Assembly: GCA_018292915.2 (NCBI GenBank)
Contig: JACVVK020000222.1
Span: forward strand, 465,001 to 529,000
From: Batillaria attramentaria
Lineage: Eukaryota > Mollusca > Gastropoda > Batillariidae
Direction: 5' to 3'
Length of the DNA stretch: 64,000 bases
The stretch's first letter is position 1; every line of letters begins with the position of its first letter. Below the pieces are notes generated by a model. That model was not told the origin of the DNA. It worked only from the letters and a program-made list of their open reading frames with translations, and searched no databases. Position numbers and translations under genes: made by a program. Positions 49,225 to 60,885 of this stretch are shown here, in pieces.

Positions 49225-50385
49225 AACGACAGTAATGGTGACAATGTGTACTGAGGAAGATTCCACCTTTCCCCGTGGACAATTTTGCGAGAGAAAGCGA
49301 TTCTTGAGGTGGTTGCACAAGAGCGGTGAGCGCTGGTCTAATAGGTAGCGCGTCGGATTTAGCCGTTGCGCTACTGAACGGCCGACACCAATGTCATGGC
49401 GATGAAGTGTGGGTTCGAGCCCAGGTCGAGCTTGTGATACGTGATACCGGTTTTTCCTGGCTGCCGGGCTGCTCACTAGGGGTTTCTCTCCGGCTGTCAT
49501 CCCCCAGCAAAATTGTAAAATATATAGGATAGGTATTGGGTGGCGCTGCACCGCAGCGACGCGCTCCCCCCCCCCCCTTCCCCCCCCCCCCCCCCCCCGG
49601 GGGAGGCAGCCCGAATTTCCCGAAAGGGATAATAAAGTAGTATCAAAAAAAAAAAACAAAAAGCATGCAGACGACACAATCCCACACACCAATTTCCGGT
49701 CACGAGACGTGTGAGGGAACAACTGACTAAAAAAATGTCAAATGTAAAAAGCATGATATAAATGACAGTAGTCATGACAATGTTTACTGGGGGGGACATT
49801 ACAACTATTTCGGAGAACTTTTTTGCAGGAGAAAAGCGACAGATTATACTGACTGAGGTACCAAAAAAAAAAAAAAAAAAAAAAGCTCGCGTCAGACACG
49901 ACACATCCAACACACACCGTTCCTCCAAAGTGGTCCAACCAGAGGTGATCACGGCCGACAAAAGTGATAAAACTAAAACTGTATTTACATGGAAGTAATT
50001 ATGCCAGTAAGTAAGTATACTGGAGGGAACTAAAATTTTTCAGTAGAATACTTGTTGCAGGATAAACTGAAACGATAGAGATGTGGATGAACAACAAAAA
50101 GCACACAGACGACATTTCAACACATTCAACATTCACCGCTCGCCCACCCAACCGATAAAAATAAAGCAATATCAGTTTATCTGTCAGTAATAATAATAGG
50201 ACAATGTGTACTGGTGGAAATTCCACCTTTTTCAGCGGAACGTTTTGGCGGGAGAAGGCGATCCTAGAGATGGTTGTACAAACAGCACACGCAGACGACA
50301 CAAGACATCCAACACAACTGATGTTCACGCACACTTGCGAGAGGCTAGCGAAACATTGACAGGAGCTACTTGTCACGTGAGCTTC
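49225..50385. repeat. Four diverged copies of a local repeat
   Basis: Related segments begin near 49233, 49776, 50012 and 50203. They share GACAATGTGTACTG, a GG-rich TTCCACCTTT or variant, a GGAGAA(A)GCGA block, and a downstream GCAGACGACAC..CCAACACA block. Copy one is interrupted by a second SINE type at 49325-49661. No coding function was recognised. Confidence 0.6.
49325..49661 (+). mobile_element. Second SINE-like family, copy 1
   Basis: A tRNA-like head has B box GTGGGTTCGAGCCCAG (about 49420-49435). A body has CTGGCTGCCGGGCTGCTCAC and TTTCTCTCCGGCTGTC, then a C-rich block and a tail GGATAATAAAGTAGTATC with poly-A. It inserted into the local repeat described at 49225. Confidence 0.75.
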
Positions 50386-50905
50386 TTAGGACGGAAGCAG
50401 GGTTACCATGGCAGCCAGGGCTGACACTTAGCGGACCGGTCTACATCAATTATGTTCATCAGTCGTGACTCGACAGGGCGGCAAGGTGGCTTGTCCTGAA
50501 TACTGCTGGAGCAACATTACCTGAATTCTATTGCACGCGTCTAGTGAACTACGGTACACTGAGACACATTCTCTAACATTCGGTGAGCTATCACTAGTTT
50601 ACCCCTTAACTTTGTGCGTAGAAGAACTTACACATTCAATATGTACACAAGCACTTTTTTAAAAAAATACAAGTAATGCATTTTGCCTCGCTACCTGATA
50701 ACTGCCTTGTACCCCGGGACGGCAAAACATACTGAATGTTTATGAAAGGATTAATGTTGTTTTAAACTGTTCCGAGACATGACAACATCGGCATGTGAAC
50801 TGACTAGTTTCACAAATGGAGAATATGCATGTGTGACTAGCAATTTAAGCTGACGCGGATACCTAACACAAACGGGTGGGTGGACTCAGCTAGGTGTAAA
50901 ATCAT

Positions 50906-50929
50906 TTCACACACACACACCACACCACA

Positions 50930-50972
<43 letters not shown>
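50906..50972. repeat. (CA)n microsatellite
   Basis: CA repeats with a few CACAC interruptions in the 5-kb intron of the - strand gene. A (GT)n block follows at 51130-51162. Confidence 0.95.
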
Positions 50973-50974
<2 letters not shown>

Positions 50975-51129
50975 AATACATGCGGCATATTAAACAGAGG
51001 TAAATCGAAACTGGAGCATTTGGAACAATCATGCATGAAAATATATGAAAATATGGTACGATTTTATACGATAATGTGACGTACAGTAAGTATATAATGT
51101 GTATGTGTACAATGTTTATGTCTTAAAAA

Positions 51130-51163
<34 letters not shown>

Positions 51164-51961
51164 TGAAAGAGATTTTAGATTACAAATGTAATAGTGCATT
51201 ATTTTCACAATTTCCCAGTCCCGTGGTCTCCTTTACTCTAAAAGCACACTGTCTTCTTCAAAGACGTATCACAAACCTATCTGACCATTAAACGCGTATA
51301 CAATATTCATGCCCTCATGCACACTCACCCACTGAAGCCAGCAAGGCACAAGATGACCTGCGTGGGTTGAGAGGGGAGGGAGATATCCTACGCAAACATA
51401 CTTGGTGGGGCGGGGGGAATTTGCACATAAAGCACAGGCAAAGCCAAGGTCAGTGTCAAATGCACACGTAGAAAGGCACATGATTGTGTGCCTCGACTTT
51501 GTAGTTTTCAGTGCTGCGCATTCCCTTTCCTGCCAAAGCGAAAAACAAACATACCCAGGGTGACGATAAACTGTCTCTCTACACATGTCTTTCCGGCGCA
51601 CACGCTTCATCTTCAGAAGTAACGAGATACAAAGTGTTTGTAAAATGTCTTTCCAAGCTTTAAAGGTGCCATTGCTACCGTTATTTGGGTTTGTTTTTTT
51701 TCAACTCGGAGAGAGTTCTTGTTTTGGAAACCGATTGCGCTTGTGGGTGCGCGGCCTGTGCGCTCGAAATAGTCTATGTTCGAAATTAGTGGAGCTCCGA
51801 ATGCAACACGCTGACGTTTGATGGCCGTGCAAAGGAGGAAAACTTAGCTACAAGGTCGAGTGTGTGACCACTCTGTCACCGGCTACTGCACTTTTGCTTC
51901 AGTCAGAGCTGGCTGAATCAGCTGACCGCAATCCTATCTGTGCTTTAAAAAAAAAAAAAAA

Positions 51962-52170
51962 AAAAAGCCTGCAAATATTGCAGTCAGAATCTCAGCTTAA
52001 CCGCTAGGCTACACGTGCGCCTTGTACACGTATATTTTCAGCGCAAGCACGGCTCCTGCTGAGGAGACTGAATTAAAGTATATCCCGATTATATGTAATA
52101 ATTTTGTTTTTTTTTTTGTTGTTGTTGTTGTCTTTCTTTTTTCAGCAGCTCTTGCAAACTACTCTGTGCA
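51962..52170 (-). repeat. Dispersed repeat W, copy 1
   Basis: It is about 200 bp, nearly the same as 52890-53090. It contains CTCAGCTTAACCGCTAGGCT, whose reverse complement TAGCCTAGCGG fits a tRNA A box. It also has GCGCAAGCACGGCTCCTGCT. It may be tRNA-derived, but no B box was seen. Confidence 0.75.
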
Positions 52171-52889
52171 TGTATTTATGATTGTTTCTTAGTGGTGTTA
52201 TGCTGGACACCTAAAACTGTTCAGTTCTATCTGTGAGCGCTCTGACCCTCCCCTGGCCCGAAGTAATACAGGCCTGTAGTGTTGTAACTCGAGACATTGA
52301 ACATTTTCACGAGCTCAGAGTTAACACATTAGGCAAACATTTAATGTGTCAATAGTGAATGTTCTCTGTGTTCTGCTGACGTAAGACTGTATATAATCTG
52401 ATCACAGGCCGCTACACTGACAGACGGCTGGTGCAGCAAGGTCAATATAAAAATATTTGCGTTTGTCGCAGGTGTTCAAGTTCACATGTGATTCAGCGTG
52501 CAGTTGCATACTATGAATCATGCACATATACCGAGCAATAAAAGAAAAGCCAGATTTATTTTCACTGGCTATACTGATCCAATCTGGCTCAATCAAAGAG
52601 GGCGTTTTCGCATAATGAAGCTTTAAGCAGTCCAGTGCATCATTCTGACTGATCCAATCTGTGACACGCAGGACCAAGCTGTCGTCCTCAGAAACTCTCG
52701 TTCCTTTTGTTGTGCGGTATATTTATATATCCAAAATAATTATTACAGAAACCATTTTTAAAAATACACAGAATTTTAAATCATCTGCGGTATTTGTTTG
52801 GTCACTGGGTTAATAACAAAATGCAATAATTTCTCAGGAAGGACAAAAAAGCATACACATCGTAAATCAGTCTTTCTTCTGTCGTAAAA

Positions 52890-53090
52890 AAAAAGAAAAC
52901 CTGCAAATACTGCAGTTTTAAAATCTCAGCTTAACCGCTAGGCTGCACATAAATGTGCCTTGTACACGTATATTATCAGCGCAAGCACGGCTCCTGCTGA
53001 GTAGACTGAATTCAAGTATATCCCGGTTATATGTAACACTTTTGGGGTTTTTTGTTGTTTACAACAGCTCTTGCAATCTACTCTGTACTC
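52890..53090 (-). repeat. Dispersed repeat W, copy 2
   Basis: It matches the copy 930 bp to the left in the same orientation, including TGTACACGTATATT, GCGCAAGCACGGCTCCTGCT and a TCTTGCAATCTACTCTGT-like right end. Confidence 0.75.
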
Positions 53091-53449
53091 TCCCCTGGCG
53101 GCGCACAGACCTGGGTTAGCAGGCAGTGTGACATTTAAACAACAATGAAACAGTCCGTAGGTCACAAAACTGACTGCTATTCTGTAACATACAGAACGCC
53201 CTTACACAACCACCTCTTCCAGCAACTGACTTTGTACACACAATATATCCGTAACGCTGACGTCACGAACAGATGATTCAGTATCGCTTAGAAGACACGG
53301 ATAAATGAATTCTTCCTCAGTCGGGAAGAAACTCAAGTAAACACTCGTTCAGCCTTAGTTTTCCTTATTACCTTGTCAGTAATCACCAGTTATTTATTGA
53401 TCGCCGGACCTTTTGTTTACTCTACTCTTTTACTGAAGAGCACGAGTTA

Positions 53450-53830
53450 AAGTCCCTATGTTCGTAATGACTTCTGAGGGAGAAAACTGCCACTCGCAAA
53501 AGCTCTAGGGTAGTTTGCTAAATGGATAGATGTTCCTTTTGGTTGTAGCCGCCATTTTCCTGACTCTGCGGCTTGTAATAGTGGGGAAATATGACTTTCT
53601 TTCACCTAACGCTTTCGTACTTTACTACACTCCGATCGACAAAAGTCGCTAAAAATAGCCACCAATCAGCGCTCTCTAGATGGTTTTCAGTCCGCAACCA
53701 ACGAACGTCGTCTGCTCAGTACGCGGTACGCTTCTACGATTATGTAGAACAACATATACGCCAACCTGAGTCACCACAATGGTTTCAGATCTTATACTGT
53801 GTCCCAATTGACGGATTCTGATGCAGGGAT
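53450..53830 (+). repeat. Dispersed repeat Y, copy 2
   Basis: The second copy of the 45905 repeat has GTTTGCTAAATGGATAGATG, GTCGCTAAAAATAGCCACCA and GAACAACATATACGCC. It carries a short insertion (CTGCTCAGTACGCGG region) relative to copy 1. Confidence 0.8.
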
Positions 53831-54299
53831 TGCTGTATGCCTGACAAACGTAACGTGACTTTAACTTTCCGAGCTCACATATCGACCTTGGAGTTGTGAG
53901 GTTTAACGTCTTCTACAGCAACGAAAGTAACTTCAAAGACGGAAGAACTACTCTGGCCAAAGAAAAAGTACAAATTTTGGGCAGGAAGTTACCCGGGGGG
54001 GGGGGGGGGTCTTCATCAAATGGGATCAAAATTCGTGCAGACTGATTTACAATGCCTGTCGGCTTGTCTTTGCACACACACGTAAGCATAACTTATATCA
54101 AGCATGCACAGTTGTTTTTTTTTTTTTTTTTTTTTTCAAATCGTAATATTTCAAACGGAAGGAATGAAAAGACGATAACCAACACGCACTGCGGTATATC
54201 GACAATCGCCTTCAACATGTTGAAGTTGGTCAGTTAATGGGAGAAGAAGAAGAAAAGAAAAGATAGAGAGAGAGACAATGAAAAAGGTTTGAGACTTAC

Positions 54300-54376
54300 A
54301 TTTGCGCCACGATTCTCTCTCTGAAAAACGACGACCTCCAGTCTGTCATGAACTGTTCCACGTTGCTGACCGCCAT
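54300..54376 (-). CDS. Unrecognised - strand gene, probable first coding exon
   Basis: ATG at 54376 begins MAVSNVEQFMTDWRSSFFRE, followed by RIVAQ and donor gtaagt (54299). The start context is GCC before ATG on the - strand, and the upstream sequence to about 54600 is GC-richer and promoter-like. It ends in phase 2. Assignment to the same gene as the exons at 44.7-49.0 kb rests on strand and order. A further exon in the 5-kb intron may be missing from my model. Confidence 0.6.
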
Positions 54377-54814
54377 GTTGTTTCGACAAACTCCGCAAAC
54401 TCCGAGATGAAGAAGCAAGCTTGAAACCACGCCAAGTCCGGTGAGGTAACCTTACGAGGAGGGGGGCGGAGGATGGAAGGGCACAAGATGAGCAAGTTGA
54501 CAAGCAACGACGTGAGGAGGGGGTGTGCACGGCTAAACAACTCTCCCCTTTCGTGTCTTGGCTGTTCCTCTCTGTGGTCTCTCCGTGACCGAGGGAGCTG
54601 GCTGCAGTGACAAGTGATGCAGCGGCAGATCGTTGCGTGTCAGTGTGTCGCGATGTATCCCTCACGCAGGATCGAGATGTTTATCTGGTTTCACAGCCTG
54701 CACACAGAGAAGAAAATAGGGGCTTCGCTGATGAGTTTCAGTGCAGTTGGGTGTTGGCTGAGACGGACATGAACACAGGCTGAAGGAACACGCGTCACAC
54801 TGCACTGAGAAGTG

Positions 54815-54862
<48 letters not shown>

Positions 54863-54870
54863 AGAGAGAG

Positions 54871-54932
<62 letters not shown>
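54815..54932. repeat. (CA)n microsatellite with (GA)n interruption
   Basis: Two CA blocks are separated by AGAGAGAGAGCCCCCGA. Downstream (about 54940-55250) is a run of imperfect units around ACACCTGA and CAGAATG, apparently a degraded minisatellite of about 30 bp. Confidence 0.9.
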
Positions 54933-54934
<2 letters not shown>

Positions 54935-55251
54935 CCGTTCGATCTGAGACAGAATGTGAACACAGAATAGAATGCAGACTGACAAAATACATCTGAGCCG
55001 AACAGCATGTAGACAAATACACCTGAAACTAAATATAGACACGATACATCAGAAAGGAAATAATAACAGACACGCATACATCTGAACCAGAAGGTAGACA
55101 GTGTCAGAATGTAAACACAATACACCTGAAACTGAATGCAGACACAACTTGCAACACCTGAGACACAATGCAGGCACAAGACATCTGAGACAGAGTGTAA
55201 ACACGACAGATCTATACACCTGACACATGAGAATGTTGACACGCCACACAT

Positions 55252-56225
55252 TCAAATAAAAAGCCACTGAAACATCATCTCATCGCCAAGAAGGAATGTC
55301 TCCAAACACAGAACAGCATCCAAACCGGTACATATTCAACTCAGAGCTACTGCCAAACGTCACAGAAAGAAGCGGAGAAGGCACACACCCACTTACGCTG
55401 CCCAAAACAAAAACTTCACACACTACGACCTGATCAGTAATGCATTCTGGAACCTATACACACAACCAGCACATACCAAGCACCAGTAAGCTTACTTGCT
55501 ATTGCGCATACTTACAACACGTTACTAACCGTCAAAACACACACACACACACGCCTCTGCACGCAGCAAGCTAGCAAAGCCGATTAACATACCGACACCC
55601 CAAATATCGATACGCGAGGCAAAGAAATTCCAACGCAAGCTGGCCTGAAGCTAGCGAAATCGATGCGCTGTCCCTTCACGGCAGATGTCGCTTCGGTACA
55701 CTTTTACTATCGACTTTGATCACCGCTAGTTTCCCTAGTCCCGCTTGGGACACATAATGAGACAGCTAGGGACGGGACCATTTGAAACAACCTGCCTGCA
55801 CGAGCAAACATTATGGTGTTGTCAATAAGTAAAGCTTAGAAGCACTAGCCAATTCGGTTCGTTTCGTTTTTCATTCTAAAGTTTTAAAATGCCATTCTTG
55901 TTTGCGCTCTGCTAAGGAAAGATATGATAACGCAATTCTTATTATCGATTTTTTCCTGTTGTTGTTCGAAAGCAGACTGGAAACAATGGTGGTATTTCAA
56001 CCACAAAACTGCAATGAAACGAAACAAAATGTTTCGGCGATTCTAAAGCTCCCTGTTAGCAACAGCTTTTCCTCATTATCGATTATGACACGTGGACAAT
56101 CTTTTACTCGTCTGCGTTATTTCCAGTGGGACAGATTGAAATTTACATGATATTACGAAGTGCATGGTGATGGTGCATGCCTGATGAACCCTTTTACGGT
56201 GATTATAACCAGATGTAATGAAGCC
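55252..56225. other. Noncoding stretch, no gene recognised
   Basis: Upstream flank of the - strand gene. No domain, strong exon or known repeat was identified. Confidence 0.5.
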
Positions 56226-56240
56226 TGAATTTTTTTCCAG

Positions 56241-56242
<2 letters not shown>

Positions 56243-56312
<70 letters not shown>

Positions 56313-56352
56313 CTCTCTCTCTCCCTCTCTCTCTCTCTCCCTCTCTCTCTCG
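56243..56352. repeat. (CA)n-(CT)n microsatellite
   Basis: About 33 CA units are followed by interrupted CT units. Confidence 0.97.
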
Positions 56353-57109
56353 CACAGACACACTACACACCTGAATTGGGGTTTGCACTTCGGGGAGTGC
56401 CCAACAGCCCTACCCACATCGCATCCCAGTGCACCCACCCCCTCCCTGAATCATCTTTAACAACTGACGGACAAATAAACAAATATCGCGCGAACAAACA
56501 GGTCCTAGCTGACAACTCCATCCTCCGAAACAAAGAACAACCACAAACATTCAAAGACACGTTTTCCAATTCTAAGCCCGCATGCACTACATCAATTACT
56601 TTTGCTCCGAAATCTGAGAGTGAGTGAGTGTGTGGTTTTTTTTTTGTTTTTTTTTTTTTTTTGGAGGGGGGGGGGGGGCGCTTAACGCCGCGCCAAAATG
56701 CATTACGATGTTTAACTCTTAACCCAGACCTTCAAAATTAATGTAATCCGAGCTCGCACCTGAGGCAAGCCAACGAACAACACGCTTGACACACTTATTC
56801 CCTTCTCCAGTTAAGAAAAGAACCAACCCAATACAAAAAAAGAGAGGCGAGAGAGGAGTTCCCCCTCACAATGTGATGGCTGAATGATAAGCTAAAGAGG
56901 ACCCATAACTCACGGTGAAGAGATACTCACACATTGTTGTGTAGTTTGCAAGGGGAGTACACAAGACTACCAAGTATCAAAAAGAAGAAAAGATAATTTA
57001 CGTCAGGTGTATTTGATGTACAGCGCGTCTCATATTTCAACTATGACCTGTCTGTTTGCCTGGCTAGATTTCCGTTGATATGGACGTACTTTCTTCCTTT
57101 CATATTTTG

Positions 57110-57480
57110 GGGCGGTCGGTGAGTGAGTGGTTAAGACTTTGCGAGAGGTCAGGTTCGCATGTGGTACCGTTCATTCGGGCCGATCGTCGGGGATTCTCTC
57201 CGGATACTCCGGCTTCCTCCACCTCGGACACTGTTATGCTGACATACTGATTTTGGAAATGTTCAGTCCACAAAATTAAAAAATAAATTCAATTCTTAAT
57301 TCCGAAACTTAAACTGCTGAACTGACCCTTCGCAACACGTGATTGTAATGTGTTCATGTCAGATGTGTGTAAGAATGCGTGTGATTCACGTGAGCGTGCG
57401 TGTTGGGTTCAGTTCGCGACGCTTTGAGCCAATGCAGGAAATTGCGCCTACACAATACACAATTATTATCTTCAGGACTT
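57110..57480 (+). repeat. SINE-like dispersed repeat Z, copy 1
   Basis: It starts GGTCGGTGAGTGAGTGGTTA with a tRNA-like head, then ATTCTCTCCGGATACTCCGG and CTTCCTCCACCTCGG, a conserved-looking core. An arm with GACCCTTCGCAACACGTGAT and TTTGAGCCAATGCAGG follows. The right part is repeated in inverted orientation at 59565-59850. Confidence 0.75.
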
Positions 57481-58137
57481 CCTTGCGAAGCAGGAAAACG
57501 AAATCAGGAAAACTGTTCAGGTATCAAGCTAATTTATGCGGCGGGAAAGGTCGTCTGCCCGCGCTGAGCCAGTAGACAAACTGTCTGTGTACACACGCAC
57601 TGTCGTGCAAAATCTCACAAGGTTTCTCAGCAAAGTTCACCGACCTTTTAGCCGACGTGTAACATTCAGACGAAAACCACCGAAGGAGAGAGAAGATTTT
57701 GGGGTGGTGTGAACAGCGGCTCAGTGGGTAGCCACAATTGGGTCAGTCGTCTTCCCAAAGACTATTTTAGAGCTCTGTGAAATTGTAACGTTACCATCGA
57801 CTCAGTGTGACTTCTACGGCCTGCCCGAATTTGAGTTTACCGCGGACTGAAAACCGCTATGGCGCATCGTGCCACAGACGGCCCCCGCCTCTTGTGATGG
57901 TCCTAAGCGGGCTATAACCGTAATTTTTTTTTAGCAATGACGAAACGGAAAAGGCTCTAATTTTGCACACATCTTCACGATACGTTATTTTTTTATATTT
58001 TTTGTTGTTGTTGTTGTTTGGTTTTTTTCCCGTCATTAGCCACGTGTCCCTTTAAGGGCGCGAATGCGACCATTACAAGGTTTTATGTAGGGAAACTTCT
58101 GTTTTGGAACATTTGCACTTGTGACTGCGCCTGTGTA
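57481..58137. other. Noncoding stretch, no gene recognised
   Basis: Nothing beyond a short (GTT)n near 58005 and a tRNA-like patch GCGGCTCAGTGGGTAGCCAC near 57717, too diverged to call. Confidence 0.45.
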
Positions 58138-58317
58138 GGGGAGCCGGGGTGGCCGAATGGTAGAGCGTTGGACTCTCAATGCTCGGGTCGCGAGTTCGAA
58201 TCCCACCGGCTGGGGCCAAATATTTGTGCTGACCTTTTTTCTCGTTGCCCCGTCTTTGATATCACCCTTATGTGGTAGTAAAGGACGTTAAACTCCCAAA
58301 CACCCACCCACCCACCC
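58138..58317 (+). mobile_element. tRNA-derived SINE, copy 5
   Basis: This is the most complete copy. It has head GGGGAGCCGGGGTGGCCGAA, B box GCGAGTTCGAATCCC, body CCAAATATTTGTGCTGAC, and 3' end GGACGTTAAACTCCCAAACA with (CCCA)n. Confidence 0.92.
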
Positions 58318-58589
58318 GCGCCTGTGTAATCCGAGCAAACTTCCCTTAGATACAACAAGATCTGTTGCGATAAGATCCTCCTCCTGTACAATTTTTCCGC
58401 CGACAATGACAAACAAATCGTTGCCTTTCAACATATTTGAAACCCAGTGTAATTCAGAAACAGGTCGATCTATTCTCGGATATACAGGCTGGCGCGACAG
58501 ACAATTGCATTCCTCTGAAATCAATAATGCATAAATGCCCCGACGCTTGAGTGATTTGCGTCACGGTCTGGTTCATCACTCTCACGTGT

Positions 58590-58706
58590 CACGCCATAAC
58601 CATGGGTAATGGGTAATATGGATGGGTAATGGGTAATATGGATGGGTAAAACGTAGACCATCCCACATACACGACGTGGGGAAATGACTGTGTTAGCCGA
58701 ATTACG

Positions 58707-58744
<38 letters not shown>

Positions 58745-58760
58745 CACAGACATACAGACA
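58590..58760. repeat. Short GGGTAATATGGAT repeats and (GA)n
   Basis: About two and a half copies of ATGGGTAATGGGTAATATGG precede GA and CAGA microsatellites at 58709-58768. Confidence 0.85.
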
Positions 58761-59059
58761 GACAGACAGGGGGACAGTATGTAATGTACATTACGCGGTA
58801 ATCTGCCATTTTACCTTTCCTCTACCGTTTCTTTATATGATTTGTATTCACAAAGGTCGCACGTGTCAGTGAATGCGTCAGTACCTGATGGATGATTTTC
58901 TCTCTGATGTTGTTTCTTGTAGGTTAGTGCATAATTTTCTATCTTGAAACATTTTTTTTTTTCTTCATTTTTGTAGATAGTTTCTGTAGCGTTAGCAACG
59001 GCAACTTTGCAAACTGGCCAATTTCTGTCAAAACTTTTACCGCTGATAAATAAAGTTTC

Positions 59060-59160
59060 ATCATCAACATCATCATCATCACCACCACCATCATCATCAT
59101 CGTCGTCGTCATTGTCATCATCAGCGTCACCACCATGATCGTCGTCATCATCATCATCTC
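59060..59160. repeat. (CAT)n/(CGT)n trinucleotide region
   Basis: Interrupted CATCAT, CACCAC and CGTCGT runs. The poly-Asp and poly-Met open frames here are artefacts. Confidence 0.9.
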
Positions 59161-59564
59161 TCATCTCTCTCCCACAGTGGACTATGTCTCAAAAGACTTG
59201 ACTGCTGGCGTTCTTTCCGCCCAGACAACAACAGAGCTACAGTAGCTGATGCAGAACTATGTGGTGAAAAGCTGCAAGCCGGGTCCAGCTCAGCCGGCTT
59301 GGCCTGACCGTTTTAAACTGTAAGGTCACAAGACTAGGTGCTGAACAAACGACAAGTGTTTGTAATTTTTCACTTTTGTAGTGGTAATAATAATAATACA
59401 GGCACGCAGTGAAACAGGCTTGTGGCATTTTATTTATGAAATGTAACCATACGTTGAAAATGCTTGGAGTGGCAGATTTTTTTTTTTTTTTTTTTTAAGC
59501 ACTTAGATTTCCTTTGAATGAGCGTTATACAAATCTGCAGCCTTCTGTTTTTAAAATATAATAA

Positions 59565-59850
59565 TAATAATAATCTGTATTGTGTAGGCGCTTTACCCAA
59601 TTTCATGAATCGGCTCAAAGCGCCGCGAACTGAACCCAACACGCACGCTCACGTGAATCACAGGCATTCTCTCACACACTGGACATGAACACTTTACAAT
59701 CACGTGGTGCGAAGGGTCAGCTCAGCTATTTCAATTTCGGAATTTAGAATTGCATTTATTTTTCAAGTTTGGTGGGCTGAACATTTCCAATTAAAGCAGA
59801 GGGGGAGGAAGCCGGAGTACCCGGAGAGAACCCCCCAGCTTTTTAACTAC
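59565..59850 (-). repeat. Dispersed repeat Z, copy 2 (inverted)
   Basis: The reverse complement of 57210-57480, with GCGCTTTACCCAATTTC near the left end and GGAAGCCGGAGTACCCGGAG at the right. Together the pair forms a 2-kb-spaced inverted repeat. Confidence 0.75.
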
Positions 59851-59884
59851 CTTATTATCCATTACTGGAAATTCTGGCTGTTTT

Positions 59885-60045
59885 TTCCCCGGGGGAAGGG
59901 CGTCGCTGCTGTGCTGCGTCACCCACCCTACCTATCTTTTTTCTCTTTTGGAATTTTTGCTGAATTTTGCTGAGGAGGGCAGCCGGAGGACCCGGCGAGA
60001 AACCCCCGACGAGCAGCCCGATAGCCAGGAGAAGCATTCTCCTTC
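59885..60045 (-). mobile_element. Second SINE-like family, copy 2 (antisense)
   Basis: The reverse complement shares CCTGGCTATCGGGCTGCTCG, the GGGTTTCTCGCCGGGTCCTCC core and CCTCAGCAAAATT with the copy at 49325. It lies directly next to repeat Z copy 2. Confidence 0.7.
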
Positions 60046-60463
60046 TTACTATTGCTCTCATAGTGTCTCTTGTCAAACTACTATACGGTAGTGATTATTT
60101 CAGCGACGATGTCTGAGTGAATGAATTATTATCAAAGCAATCGCGTAGCCATACCGACAAAACTGCACAAAGTGAAAACAAACGAATAAAAAGAAAAGAC
60201 AAGAGCTATGTAATGGAAAAGAAACCCCAGTACACATTTGTTGCCAGCACACCTGTTTTCAGGAATTTCAAATACGCATCTCTCAATTTACCTCTCGCAA
60301 CAGCTTTTGTCACTGGGTCACTGGCGACTCTGACCAGATCAGTGACGCGGGGGTGGGGGGGGGGGGCAATCAAAATGGACGACCTTTTTCCCTTGTTATA
60401 CCGCTTCAAAACTTTCGATGACTGCTCTCTTTTAAAGCCGTTATTTTAAAACACGAGCAAATA

Positions 60464-60514
60464 CACGTCTTGAGACTGTAGTAATGTATTAGTACGGGTC
60501 AGTTTTTGGTTAGC

Positions 60515-60556
<42 letters not shown>

Positions 60557-60603
60557 TATACGTCTTGAGACTGTAGTAATGTATTAGTACGGGTCGGTTT
60601 TTG

Positions 60604-60635
<32 letters not shown>

Positions 60636-60681
60636 TATACGTCTTGAGACTTAGTAATGTATTAGTACGGGTCGGTTTTTG

Positions 60682-60730
<49 letters not shown>

Positions 60731-60885
60731 ATAGTTAGTTAGTTAGTTAGTTATATACATCTGGAGACTTACTAATGTATTAGTACAGGTAAGTTTTTGG
60801 TCAGTTAGTTATATACGTCTTGAGACTTAGTAATGTATTAGTACGGGTTAGTCAGTCAGTCAGTCAGTTAGTTAGTTAGTGCTTA
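60464..60885. repeat. Compound (TTAG)n minisatellite
   Basis: Five copies of a 45-50-bp segment (CGTCTTGAGACTGTAGTAAT onward) at about 60466, 60558, 60638, 60755 and 60811 alternate with (TTAG)n runs of different length. The array ends in TTAGTGCTTAACGCCGCGCA. Confidence 0.95.

Noticed and set aside
52402..52677. 91-codon - strand ORF
   Set aside because: It contains an internally repeated AGATTGGATCAGT motif and lies between two repeat W copies. It shows no exon signals matching the - strand gene.
58140..58215. Possible functional tRNA gene
   Set aside because: It has A- and B-box-like motifs but an imperfect acceptor stem, and it is the head of a SINE with four related copies. The same reasoning applies to 3056, 47129 and 49204.
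58811..59164. Poly-Asp open frame
   Set aside because: It is a translation of the interrupted CAT/CGT trinucleotide repeat.
60464..60885. Telomeric repeat remnant
   Set aside because: The unit is TTAG, not TTAGGG, and it is embedded in a non-telomeric 45-bp segment.
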